This document shows, piece after piece, positions 16,533 through 24,565 of a stretch of 64,000 nucleotides of DNA; the first letter of the stretch is position 1; each line of letters starts with the position of its first letter. Source of the DNA: Promicromonospora sp049532985 (GTDB lineage: Bacteria; Actinomycetota; Actinomycetes; Actinomycetales; Cellulomonadaceae); NCBI RefSeq assembly GCF_049532985.1, contig NZ_CP186693.1:3038001-3102000 (forward strand), read 5' to 3'. The notes under the pieces were generated by a model, which did not search any database, was not told the DNA's origin, and saw only the letters and a list, made by a program, of their open reading frames with translations. Made by a program: the position numbers and the translations under genes.

Positions 16533-17802
16533 GCGACTGGCTCCCGGGCACGCCATGGACCCGACGACCCAGCGGGCGATCGGCTCCACGGTGCGCATGC
16601 TGTGCCAGGTGCGGCTGGTGGTCCTGGCGTTCGCCCTGGTGATCGCCCTGCTCGACCGCGAGGGCTGGCTCGGCCTGCTCATCGTGATGCTGGCCGCGCC
16701 GTTCTCCTTCGTGCCCGCGCTGAACTGGGACACCCGCGGCCGGGCCTACGCCCGCAACGGCATCCTGCTGGCCGGGGACGTCGTCGTCACCGTCGTGACG
16801 CTCCTGCCGATCGCCGGGTCCCCGCTGATGGCCATCTACGCCGCGGCGACCGCGGCGCTGTGGGGGCTGCTGGCCGGTCCACGACTCGGCCTGATCATGA
16901 CGGTGCCGCTGGCCCTCCACCAGCTCGCGGTCTACGGGGAGGGTCTGCGTGGTGTGGTCACCGGGATAGCCGGTTCGGCCCTCGTCGTGGTGATGACGTG
17001 GACGGGAACGGTGCTGGGCCGGCGGCTGCGAGGGCAAGAGCTCATGTCGATGGCGCTGGTCACCACGCGTGAGCACGAGGCCGCCCTGGCGGAACGGCTG
17101 CGGCTCGCCCGGGACCTGCACGACACCGTGGCGGGCGACCTCGCGGGCCTCACCCTGGCGTCCCGCGGGCTGGCGGACCGCCTGGAGCGGGAGGGTTCGC
17201 CGTCCGGCACCGTCCAGCTCGCGCGGGAGCTCAGCGATGCCGTGGGGACGGCACACCAGCACACCAGGGCGACACTGGGTGAGCTGCGTGACGACGCCTC
17301 GGGCGTGGTCGGCCCGGTCACCGACCTCGCCCGGCGCTGGGCGGAACGCACCGGGATCCCCGTCCAGGTGACCACGAGCCAGGAGCTCGACGACGTGGTG
17401 GGAACCGGACGTGCCCACCACGTCCGTGCGCTGGTGACCGAGCTGCTGGAGAATGTCCGCAAGCACGCGCACGCGTCCCGCGTCGAGGTCACCGTGTCCG
17501 TGTCCGGCGGGACGGTCCAGGTGCTGCTGACCGACGACGGCACCGGGTTCCCGCCGGGTCGGCCCGATGGGTACCGGCCCGATGGGTACGGGGTCCGCGG
17601 CGTGCGGGAGCGGGCCGCGCTGTGCGGCGGTGCCGCCTCATGGACCCCTGGACCAGAGGGCGGGACGATCGTGCGGGTCGTGCTGCCGCACGAGCCCCCC
17701 GACCAGCCGGCGCCCGAGCCGGAAGCCGGACGGGACGGCACGAGCCGTCCCGTGCCGGACCATACGGCCGTCTCCCGCGCAGCGGCCCCGAAGGTGGCCT
17801 GA
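16519..17802 (+). CDS. NarX-type membrane sensor histidine kinase
   Basis: A 427-aa HisKA_3-class kinase. The N-terminal half has about five hydrophobic segments. The dimerisation/phosphoacceptor motif is RLARDLHDTVAG with His near residue 201. The ATPase domain shows the N-box ELLENVRKHA and the G-box DDGTGFPPG. A small in-frame duplication (GYRPDGYG) widens the lid before GVRGVRERA. Start is GTG 16519 (overlapping tadC) or ATG 16555; the first is favoured for coupling. It sits inside the tad operon and overlaps its response regulator by one base, so it probably controls pilus expression. Confidence 0.87.
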   Translation: MGFSERLAPGHAMDPTTQRAIGSTVRMLCQVRLVVLAFALVIALLDREGWLGLLIVMLAAPFSFVPALNWDTRGRAYARNGILLAGDVVVTVVTLLPIAGSPLMAIYAAATAALWGLLAGPRLGLIMTVPLALHQLAVYGEGLRGVVTGIAGSALVVVMTWTGTVLGRRLRGQELMSMALVTTREHEAALAERLRLARDLHDTVAGDLAGLTLASRGLADRLEREGSPSGTVQLARELSDAVGTAHQHTRATLGELRDDASGVVGPVTDLARRWAERTGIPVQVTTSQELDDVVGTGRAHHVRALVTELLENVRKHAHASRVEVTVSVSGGTVQVLLTDDGTGFPPGRPDGYRPDGYGVRGVRERAALCGGAASWTPGPEGGTIVRVVLPHEPPDQPAPEPEAGRDGTSRPVPDHTAVSRAAAPKVA

Positions 17803-18494
17803 TGCGAATCCTCACCGTGGACGACAACCCGATCATCCGGCTGGGTCTGCGCGCCCTCCTGGAGGGAACCGACGGCGTGACCTCGGTGCACGACACCGGC
17901 GACCCCGAGGAGGCGGTGGCCCGCGTGGCCGCCGGGCAGGTCGACGTCGTGCTGCTGGACGTGCAGATGCCTCGCGTGACAGGGCTGGAGCTCCTGCCCC
18001 GGCTCTCCGGGGCGACGGTGGTGATGCTCACGCACACCGACGACCCGGCCGCGGTCGCCGAGGCGATAGCGGCCGGGGCCGCGGGTTATCTCGTGCACGG
18101 CGCACTGGAACCGGCGGCGATGCTGGACGCGATCCGGTTGTGCCGGAACGGGAGCCAGGTGGTCTCCGGGGTCTCGACGGTGCCGGCGCCCGCCGCCGCT
18201 CCCGCGGCTCCGCCGGCTGTACGGCGCCTGCTGTCGCCGCGGGAGGCCGAGGTGATGGACCTGGTCGCCGACGGCCTCTCGAACCGTGAGGTGGCGGCGC
18301 ACCTGTTCGTCTCCGAGAAGACGGTGAAGAACCACGTGAACAGCCTGTTCGCCAAGCTCGGTGTCACGACCCGGAGCCAGGCCATCGTGCGCTGGATCCA
18401 GCGGGACCCGACACGCGGTAGTGCCAGGGGCCCAGCGGAGATGGGCCCGCCGGTGGGACCGGACACCCTGGGCGGCCGGCGCGGCCATCCATAG
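17802..18494 (+). CDS. NarL/LuxR-type response regulator
   Basis: A 230-aa two-domain regulator. The receiver has acidic pair Asp7/Asp8, phosphoacceptor Asp53 in VVLLDVQMP and Thr in VMLTHTDD. The conserved lysine of the GYLxK motif is replaced by His (GYLVHGALEP), which is unusual and may alter phosphorylation. An Ala/Pro-rich linker leads to a GerE helix-turn-helix (LSPREAEVMDLVADGLSNRE ... SEKTVKNHV). The ATG at 17802 overlaps the kinase stop. A 69-base gap separates it from the Flp pilin gene, the likeliest site for its target promoter. Confidence 0.9.
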   Translation: MRILTVDDNPIIRLGLRALLEGTDGVTSVHDTGDPEEAVARVAAGQVDVVLLDVQMPRVTGLELLPRLSGATVVMLTHTDDPAAVAEAIAAGAAGYLVHGALEPAAMLDAIRLCRNGSQVVSGVSTVPAPAAAPAAPPAVRRLLSPREAEVMDLVADGLSNREVAAHLFVSEKTVKNHVNSLFAKLGVTTRSQAIVRWIQRDPTRGSARGPAEMGPPVGPDTLGGRRGHP

Positions 18495-18563
18495 GTTGAC
18501 CGTATGGCCACGGCGCCCTGAAGCCCGTGGCCGGCAACCGGACGACAACTCGTGGAGGACCTC

Positions 18564-18818
18564 ATGAACGCACTGATCGAGAAGGCAGTGACCGCGCAGG
18601 TGGCACTGAAGCACTACGCCGGGCGAGCAACGAGCCGGTTCCACGACGACGAGCGCGGACAGGGCTCCGTCGAGTACGTCGGAATCATCCTGGTCGTCGT
18701 GGCGATCGTCGCCGCCGTCGTCGCCGGCGCCACGCCCGTGGGCACCGCGATCCTGAACGAGCTCGAGGAAGCCGTGGGCAGGATCGGCGAGCCTGCCGCC
18801 GGTGGCGGCAACGGCTGA
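18564..18818 (+). CDS. Flp major pilin
   Basis: An 84-aa Flp-family prepilin. A 32-residue leader ends at DERG|QGSVEYVG, with the Glu+5/Tyr+6 pair diagnostic of Flp pilins. A hydrophobic helix ending in GATPVG and a short Gly-rich tail follow. The mature subunit, about 52 residues, has the usual size for the structural pilin. ATG 18564 is selected over the GTG at 18552 because GGAGGA (18554-18559) is four bases before it and would be inside the longer form. The same helix-TPVG head occurs in four much larger proteins nearby. Confidence 0.93.
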   Translation: MNALIEKAVTAQVALKHYAGRATSRFHDDERGQGSVEYVGIILVVVAIVAAVVAGATPVGTAILNELEEAVGRIGEPAAGGGNG

Positions 18819-18848
18819 CCAACCCAATAACGAACAACGGAGGTGCCG

Positions 18849-20375
18849 ATGCGTCGGGCCGTACTCACCGCTCTCGTCGTCGGTCTGGTGACCATGTCGG
18901 CGGGCTGCGGTCTCGTCCGACCCGATGGGCCCGGCCCGACGGCGGAGCCCCCGCCCGACGCACCGGCATCCCCGACCTCGCCCGGAGGCTCACCACCTCC
19001 GGGCGAGGTCGTGTCCGTGGACCGGGCCTGGCACGGCGCACAGGTGCGTTTCGACATGCGTCCCGTCGAGGTCGACGGTGACCTGGCGGTGCTGCGGTAC
19101 GACTTCGACGCGACCTCGACGAATCCGACGGAGCTGTCGACCGTCGTCCTGAGCCTCGGCGGGCTCGGCAACGCCGTCACCGACGGCCGCGGCGTCCGGC
19201 TCTTCGACACGGCGGAAGGCCTTGTCCACCCCGTGGCGCAGGCCCCCGGCGAGGCGCCCGCCGCGGCGATCGACTGGACGGCGGACGACGTGCTGCAGGG
19301 CTCGGCGGTCGCCGTCTTCGCCGCACCCAGGAACGACTCGGTGGACGTGCTGCTACCTGGCTTCGGCGCCGTCACCGTACCGGTTGTCGCGGCTGCCGAC
19401 GACTTCGAGGACGCGGTCGCCCGGGTGGGTGGCGTCGACCACGCGGAGACGACGAGGCTCCGCGCCTTCACCCGCGGCTACGACGCCGACTCCGTGACGT
19501 CCGCCGAGGACGACGACGTCACGGTGACGCTGGCCTCGGACGTCCTCTTCGCATCCGACGAGCACGCCCTGTCGAAGAAGGCACTCGGCGTGGTGGACCG
19601 GGCGGCGGCGTCGATCAGGAAGCAGGCGGACTCCGGCGACGTGCAGGTGGTGGGGCACACCGACGACGTCGACACCGACTCCTACAACCAGGCGCTGTCC
19701 GAGCGCCGCGCCCGGTCCGTCGCCGACCGGCTGCGCGCCGGCATCGGCGACGGCTTCACGGTGTCCGAGGACGGGCGCGGTGAGAGCGAGCCGATAGCCG
19801 AGGGCACGAGCCCGGAGGCACGGGCCGCGAACCGGCGCGTCGAGATCCACTTCCAGGGCCGCCTGGTCGTCGAGGCCGACCCGGGGAGCGACATCCCCGG
19901 GACCGAGGCACCGACGTCCGAGAACGGCCCGGTGACCATCACCACGGAGGGCGGCAGGTACACGGTCGAGGTGGAGTCGATGGTGCGCCGCCCCGGAGCG
20001 ATCGTGGGCACGCTCGTGGCGGAACGGACCGGCGGTGACACCATCGACCCCGCCTGGTTCCTGCCGGCCTTCCTGGAGCAGATCGGCGACCGGCAGTTCG
20101 GGGCGCTGGGCGAGCTGTCCGGCGCGCACAACCTCTCGCTGCTCGGCTCGCGGGAGCGGGTCCTGCCGTTCGACTACGTGGCCGGGAAGAACTCGGCCGG
20201 GTTCACGGTGCGGCGGATCCTCGGCGACGAGGAGGTCGAGCCTCTGGGCGCGGGCCAGTCGACGCTGATCACTGTCGTGTGGCCCGACACCGGCCAGGAC
20301 ACGGTGACCGTCGACGCCCCGGACAGGTTCCGGATCACTGATGTGCCCGTCACTGACGCCCCGACAGGAGACTGA
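18849..20375 (+). CDS. OmpA-domain lipoprotein of the tad operon
   Basis: A 508-aa lipoprotein: signal peptide with lipid-attachment Cys20 (MSAGC), a Pro-rich linker (25-50), an unassigned beta-rich domain (55-210), then an OmpA-like domain near 225-345 with VVGHTDDVDTDSYNQALSE and ARAANRRVEI. About 160 further residues are unassigned. OmpA-like domains bind peptidoglycan, so it may anchor the pilus base to the wall. ATG 18849 has GGAGG five bases before it. OmpA domains are typical of Gram-negative envelopes and their use here in a Gram-positive background is notable, though seen in other actinomycete Tad loci. Confidence 0.85.
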   Translation: MRRAVLTALVVGLVTMSAGCGLVRPDGPGPTAEPPPDAPASPTSPGGSPPPGEVVSVDRAWHGAQVRFDMRPVEVDGDLAVLRYDFDATSTNPTELSTVVLSLGGLGNAVTDGRGVRLFDTAEGLVHPVAQAPGEAPAAAIDWTADDVLQGSAVAVFAAPRNDSVDVLLPGFGAVTVPVVAAADDFEDAVARVGGVDHAETTRLRAFTRGYDADSVTSAEDDDVTVTLASDVLFASDEHALSKKALGVVDRAAASIRKQADSGDVQVVGHTDDVDTDSYNQALSERRARSVADRLRAGIGDGFTVSEDGRGESEPIAEGTSPEARAANRRVEIHFQGRLVVEADPGSDIPGTEAPTSENGPVTITTEGGRYTVEVESMVRRPGAIVGTLVAERTGGDTIDPAWFLPAFLEQIGDRQFGALGELSGAHNLSLLGSRERVLPFDYVAGKNSAGFTVRRILGDEEVEPLGAGQSTLITVVWPDTGQDTVTVDAPDRFRITDVPVTDAPTGD

Positions 20376-20378
20376 GCC

Positions 20379-21056
20379 ATGGTTCGCATCCGGCCGCACC
20401 GAGGAGCGTGGCGCGCGCTCCTGACCCGGAGGCAGCACGACGACCGCGAGCGCGGGTCCATGCACGTCATGACCATCCCGATCACCGTCGGCCTGCTGAG
20501 CGCCGCGATCCTGGTGATCACGATGGTGGGCTCGGCGACGGACGACCGACGCGAGGCCGGCACGGCGGCTGACGCCGCGGCGCTGGCCGCCGCCCAGAAG
20601 TGGGACGAGCGCCTGGGCGCACTGCACGGGCTGCACCTCCTGCCCGGCGGCTTCGCGGACTTCTGGGGAATCATCGAGGAGGTGCTGCTCGACGTCGTCG
20701 TCCTGGACGAGATGCGCACGGCGGCCGAGGCGTACGCGGAGACCAACGGCGCCGAGCTGGTCGACCTCGACTTCGACACCGACACCCTTGAGGTGTTCGT
20801 CGAGGTGCGGCACCAGGACGAGGTCCCCGTCGCGGAGCTCCGCTCGACGGCGCAGGCCACCGCGCAGATCCGGCTGAACGGCGGCCTGTGCCAGAACGAC
20901 GGCGGCCTCGGCTGGATGATCGACGGCGAGTGCGTCACGAAACCCGACGAGGACGAGGCCCCAGAGGATGACGAGGGAGACGAGAACGAGGATGCGCCGG
21001 CCTGGGAGGCACCCGAGGTGGACGGTTACGCCAGCCGGATCGTACTGGTCGACTAA
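20379..21056 (+). CDS. TadG/TadE-like pilus assembly membrane protein
   Basis: A 225-aa protein with one N-terminal hydrophobic helix (MTIPITVGLLSAAILVITMV) after an RERGSM segment. It then has the DRREAGTAADAAALAAAQKWDE block typical of TadG-like pilus proteins. The exported part contains a few Cys and a very acidic tail (DEDEAPEDDEGDENED). The prepilin Glu+5 is missing, so it is probably a bitopic assembly factor rather than a cleaved pilin. Three bases follow the previous stop; its own stop is one base before the next start. Confidence 0.78.
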   Translation: MVRIRPHRGAWRALLTRRQHDDRERGSMHVMTIPITVGLLSAAILVITMVGSATDDRREAGTAADAAALAAAQKWDERLGALHGLHLLPGGFADFWGIIEEVLLDVVVLDEMRTAAEAYAETNGAELVDLDFDTDTLEVFVEVRHQDEVPVAELRSTAQATAQIRLNGGLCQNDGGLGWMIDGECVTKPDEDEAPEDDEGDENEDAPAWEAPEVDGYASRIVLVD

Positions 21057-21057
21057 T

Positions 21058-21918
21058 ATGATCCAAATAACCTATTTGTCCGAGCACCTCTCCAGGACAC
21101 TCTCGAGGGCACGCAGCACGGCGGTACGGGACCAGCGCGGTCAGGGCACCATCGAGTACGTCGGAGTCGTCGCCGTGGTCGTCCTGGTCGTGGCCGTCGT
21201 GGTCGCGATGGCGACCCCGGTGGGCGGCACGATCAGGACCAGCATGACGTGCGCCGTCCAGGGCGTCGGTTCCACCACGGCCGCCGATCCCGCCTGCGAC
21301 CCGGTCGAGGCCGATGCCGACGACGACAGCTCGGGCAGGGACGAGGACGATCCGGTGGTCCACCGGCCCGGCGGCGGCCCTTCCGTCGGTCTGCGCTGCC
21401 TCCCCGAATGGGACTTCTGCCAGCCCGAGGAGCCCGAGGACGGCACGGTGCCCGTCTGCGTCTTCCCCATGGGGACGCTCGGTTGCGGCCTTGAGGAGAT
21501 CAGCGAGGACGAACTTCCCCCCTACGACCCCCAGGACGACTGCACCACGGACGACAGCTGCGAGGACGTGTGGGAGGGCGCCATGGAGCCCGACGAGGCC
21601 GAGGGCGACATCGAGCAGGTCGCATGGCTCAAGTGCAACTTCAACGTTCTCGGCTGGTACCCGCACGGCCACGTCAGGTTCTCCTGGGCGGTCAACACCA
21701 TCACCGGCACCGGCGGGGCCAACCCCAGCGTGTGCGTCGACGGGTCCGGCACGATCAACATCGCTCAGAAGGGTGTCGAGCAGTTCGACGCCGGCGACCA
21801 CTCCGGGTGGTTCGTCTACCTGGGCGCCGACGGGTACGAGTACAAGCACTACTTCGAGGAGGGCGAGATCGCGTACTTCGACCCGTCGTCCACCATCTAC
21901 GAGGTCCACATCGACTGA
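21058..21918 (+). CDS. Pilin-headed exported protein, 286 aa, last gene of tad operon
   Basis: Residues 1-28 form a leader ending DQRG|QGTIEYVG, followed by a hydrophobic helix and ATPVG then TCAV. This is the same head as Flp and the 702-, 831- and 870-aa proteins. Residues 60-140 are acidic and Pro-rich with paired Cys; residues 180-286 form a small globular region (KCNFNVLGWYPHGHV ... GWFVYLGADGYEYKHYF) I do not recognise. It starts one base after the TadG-like gene with no good ribosome binding site, so translation is probably coupled. It meets the 831-aa gene tail to tail, eight bases apart. Confidence 0.8.
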   Translation: MIQITYLSEHLSRTLSRARSTAVRDQRGQGTIEYVGVVAVVVLVVAVVVAMATPVGGTIRTSMTCAVQGVGSTTAADPACDPVEADADDDSSGRDEDDPVVHRPGGGPSVGLRCLPEWDFCQPEEPEDGTVPVCVFPMGTLGCGLEEISEDELPPYDPQDDCTTDDSCEDVWEGAMEPDEAEGDIEQVAWLKCNFNVLGWYPHGHVRFSWAVNTITGTGGANPSVCVDGSGTINIAQKGVEQFDAGDHSGWFVYLGADGYEYKHYFEEGEIAYFDPSSTIYEVHID

Positions 21919-21926
21919 GATCTCGC

Positions 21927-24422
21927 TCATCGGTGCTCGAACCTCACGATCTTCGCGTCCCGGTCGTACTCGTACCTGCCGTTGAACCCCCAGTTGATCC
22001 AGCCGCCGTCGCCGTTGTTCTTGACGACCCCGCTGTCGAGGGCGATCACGTCCATCCCGTCCACGGTCGCGAGGTGCTCGTACCCGGCGACGAAGGTGAG
22101 GTCGAAGTTCTCGAAGTCCTTGACCACGAGGATGTTCTTGTCGGGGAAGTCCTCCGAGTACTCGGTGATCAGCGACTGCACCCGCTCGGCCCGGTCGCCC
22201 GGCACGTCGCCGTCGTAGTCCGTGCCGGGGTAGGTGCCGTCCGTGTACTTCGGGGTGTCGTTGTCGACGAGGCTGAAGTCGGACCCCGGCGCAGAGAACT
22301 CCTCGGTGTAGTAGCCCTCGTCCGGCTCGAACTCGGTGTGCGCGCACTGCGGCGCCGGCTCGACGACCTGCGTGTCACCGTTCACGTCGGTGACCTCGAG
22401 CGAGGACGAGCTCAAGATGCGTTCCTCGTCGACCGACGTCCACTCGACGTCGAGCAGGTCGAGCTCCTGCCACGTGATCCCGGTGTGCCCACCCTCGGTG
22501 GTCTTGGTCGCGTCGTACTCGAGCCCGCGGACGTTGGCGAACTCCTCGACCACGTCGTAGATCTCAACACCAGCAGTGTCGTTGCCGTCGATCTCGACGT
22601 CGTCCACCTCGAGCGCACCGTCCTTGCCTCCGGGGAAGACCTCGTCGATGGCGGGACCGAGGGTCTCGCGCAGCTCGGGGTACTGGTTGAAGTCGATGAT
22701 CATCTCCGTGACCGACGCCGTCCCCTCCTGCTCGGTGTTCGTGTACCCGCCGCCCGCGGTGAACCCGTAAGGCAGGACCGCCTCGACGTCGACCCCGGCG
22801 TCCTTGAGCGTCGTCAGGACCTGGTCGTCCATCGTGATGGCCATCTGCTTCAGCCGGCCCTGCTCGTCCCAGATCACGTTGGTCTTCGTGGTGCCCTTCC
22901 ACTCGACGCTCAGCGCGCCGCCGGCGCTGCCGGCCACCTCTTCCTTCTTGCTCTTGTCCTTCGTGAACGGGGCTTTTCCGCCGAGACCCGCGCCGATCAG
23001 GAAGGACCCGATGCCGGCGGACTGGTAGGAGACCTCGTAGCTTCCGTCGGACCAGTCGCGGCTCTCGACCTGGACCTCTCCCTCGTACCCGCCCTCGACA
23101 CTGCCCTCCAGCGCGACCGGTCCGGCCTCCGCCTCCAGGGTCAGGCCACCGCTGAGCGTCACCTTCTTGGTCTCCACGTCCGCCGCACCGACCACGTGGT
23201 GCTCGGCTTCCTCCCCGGCCAGCTCCTCCAGTCGCTCCTCACGGCGGTCCAGCCCTGGGCAGTACTGCGGCCCGTAGGAGTATCCCGTGCAGCTCTCCTG
23301 ACCGGTGCTGCCGGAGACCTCGTCGTACTCCCCGTACCACTCGACCCACTCCTGTGCATCCTCCATGCTGGTAAACTCGTAGGTCGTGTCGTGGCTGTAA
23401 CCGGTGATGCCCGCCACGTTGAAGCTAACCGGCCCGGTCTCGCCGCTGACCCCGCCGCCTATCTCGACGCCCTCGAGGATGTGGATGCGGACCCGGCCGT
23501 CACCTAGCTGCTCGATCAGCGTCCCCTCGCTGTCGCCAAACCGGAAGAACAGGAACTTCACGGCGGTCTGGTCGACATGGCCCGTGACTTGAGTGAAGCA
23601 CTCCGGCTCCATCGAGTCGTAGGCCTCGGACATGCAGACCGACAGGTCGCCCGACACGCCGGCACGCTCCCTGCCCGGTGCCGCGTCCTTGTAGGCCTCC
23701 CACTCCGTCTCGCACCCCGTGGGCACGGGCAGGCTCTTGCACCCCACCTGCACGACCGGCGGTGCGTCCTCGTCGAACGCCTGGCTCGTGGGCAGGGTAT
23801 CGACACAGCCCTCGTCATTCGGCTCTTCGTCCTTGGGCGGTCCGGAGCCATCGGTCACACAAGCCACGAACTCCTGGACCTGGTCCTCCAGGTACTCCCG
23901 GTCGGCTTCCTCGCGGTCGAACCAGTCCCCCGGCAGCCCCATGAACATGCAGGTCATCGTGACCGGGTACCAGATGCAGTCGATCTGGACCACCTGCCGG
24001 AAGCTCTCGTCGGCCGCGCTCGAGCTGTCGAACGTGACGTCGTCCTGGCAGTCGCCCGTCGGCGCGTCGTACTCCTCGTCAGGCGCCTCGTCGTCGGCAC
24101 CGAAGACGGTCCTGATGTTGAGCTCGTCGATGAGTCCGTTGTCGCTGTCCCGGCCGAGAACCCTTACTCCGGGCTCCGGCTCGTCCCCGCACTCCCCAGG
24201 GGTACCGGTGTCGCCGACCTGCCGGACCGCGCAGGCCAGGTCCTCGGCGACAGTGGCCCCCACCGGCGTGGCCGCGAGCGCCACTGCCGACACCAGGACC
24301 AGAACCAGGGCGACGGCCCCCACGTACTCCATGGCCGCCTGGCCCACTTCGCTCCCGGCAGCACGACGCGCATCGTGTCGCATCGGATAGCGCTGTCTGG
24401 ACTCTCGGTGGTCATGGACCAT
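21927..24422 (-). CDS. Large pilin-headed exported protein, paralog 2 (831 aa)
   Basis: The head has a basic leader, SEVG|QAAMEYVG, a hydrophobic helix, ATPVG and CAV. An acidic linker (60-110) leads to the shared exported region, with VQIDCIWYP, VVQVGCKSLPVP, GDGRVRIHILEG, AGITGYSHDTTYEF, QVESRDWSDGS and MIIDFNQYPELRE. The final 120 residues form a domain shared only with the 870-aa paralog (GTDYDGDVPGD, NILVVKDFENF, EHLATVDGMDVIA). Function is unknown; the head predicts processing by the Tad prepilin peptidase. It follows the 870-aa gene by 143 bases but repeats its upstream block, suggesting separate promoters for the two. Confidence 0.82.
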   Translation of the reverse strand: MVHDHRESRQRYPMRHDARRAAGSEVGQAAMEYVGAVALVLVLVSAVALAATPVGATVAEDLACAVRQVGDTGTPGECGDEPEPGVRVLGRDSDNGLIDELNIRTVFGADDEAPDEEYDAPTGDCQDDVTFDSSSAADESFRQVVQIDCIWYPVTMTCMFMGLPGDWFDREEADREYLEDQVQEFVACVTDGSGPPKDEEPNDEGCVDTLPTSQAFDEDAPPVVQVGCKSLPVPTGCETEWEAYKDAAPGRERAGVSGDLSVCMSEAYDSMEPECFTQVTGHVDQTAVKFLFFRFGDSEGTLIEQLGDGRVRIHILEGVEIGGGVSGETGPVSFNVAGITGYSHDTTYEFTSMEDAQEWVEWYGEYDEVSGSTGQESCTGYSYGPQYCPGLDRREERLEELAGEEAEHHVVGAADVETKKVTLSGGLTLEAEAGPVALEGSVEGGYEGEVQVESRDWSDGSYEVSYQSAGIGSFLIGAGLGGKAPFTKDKSKKEEVAGSAGGALSVEWKGTTKTNVIWDEQGRLKQMAITMDDQVLTTLKDAGVDVEAVLPYGFTAGGGYTNTEQEGTASVTEMIIDFNQYPELRETLGPAIDEVFPGGKDGALEVDDVEIDGNDTAGVEIYDVVEEFANVRGLEYDATKTTEGGHTGITWQELDLLDVEWTSVDEERILSSSSLEVTDVNGDTQVVEPAPQCAHTEFEPDEGYYTEEFSAPGSDFSLVDNDTPKYTDGTYPGTDYDGDVPGDRAERVQSLITEYSEDFPDKNILVVKDFENFDLTFVAGYEHLATVDGMDVIALDSGVVKNNGDGGWINWGFNGRYEYDRDAKIVRFEHR

Positions 24423-24475
24423 TACCCGAAACTACGCACCAAAGCAAATCGTCACGACGGCCCGGAGACCCAGTG
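24423..24475 (-). promoter_or_regulatory. Conserved upstream block and leaderless-type promoter of the 831-aa gene
   Basis: Read on the minus strand, the 53 bases before the ATG match the block before the 870-aa gene: CTGGGTC, GGGCCGTCGTG and CGTAGTTTCGGG in the same order. TAGTTT (24429-24434) fits a TAnnnT -10 box and ends six bases before the start codon. That leaves no room for a ribosome binding site and suggests a leaderless message. A TCGTGA about 17 bases upstream is a possible -35. Confidence 0.6.
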
Positions 24476-24565
24476 ATGTGCCTGATCGGCCTGGGCCTAC
24501 GGACCCGGGCCCGCCCGACCGGCGTCAACCGGCGGGGCAGGCCCAGGTCATCTCGGTGAGCAACC

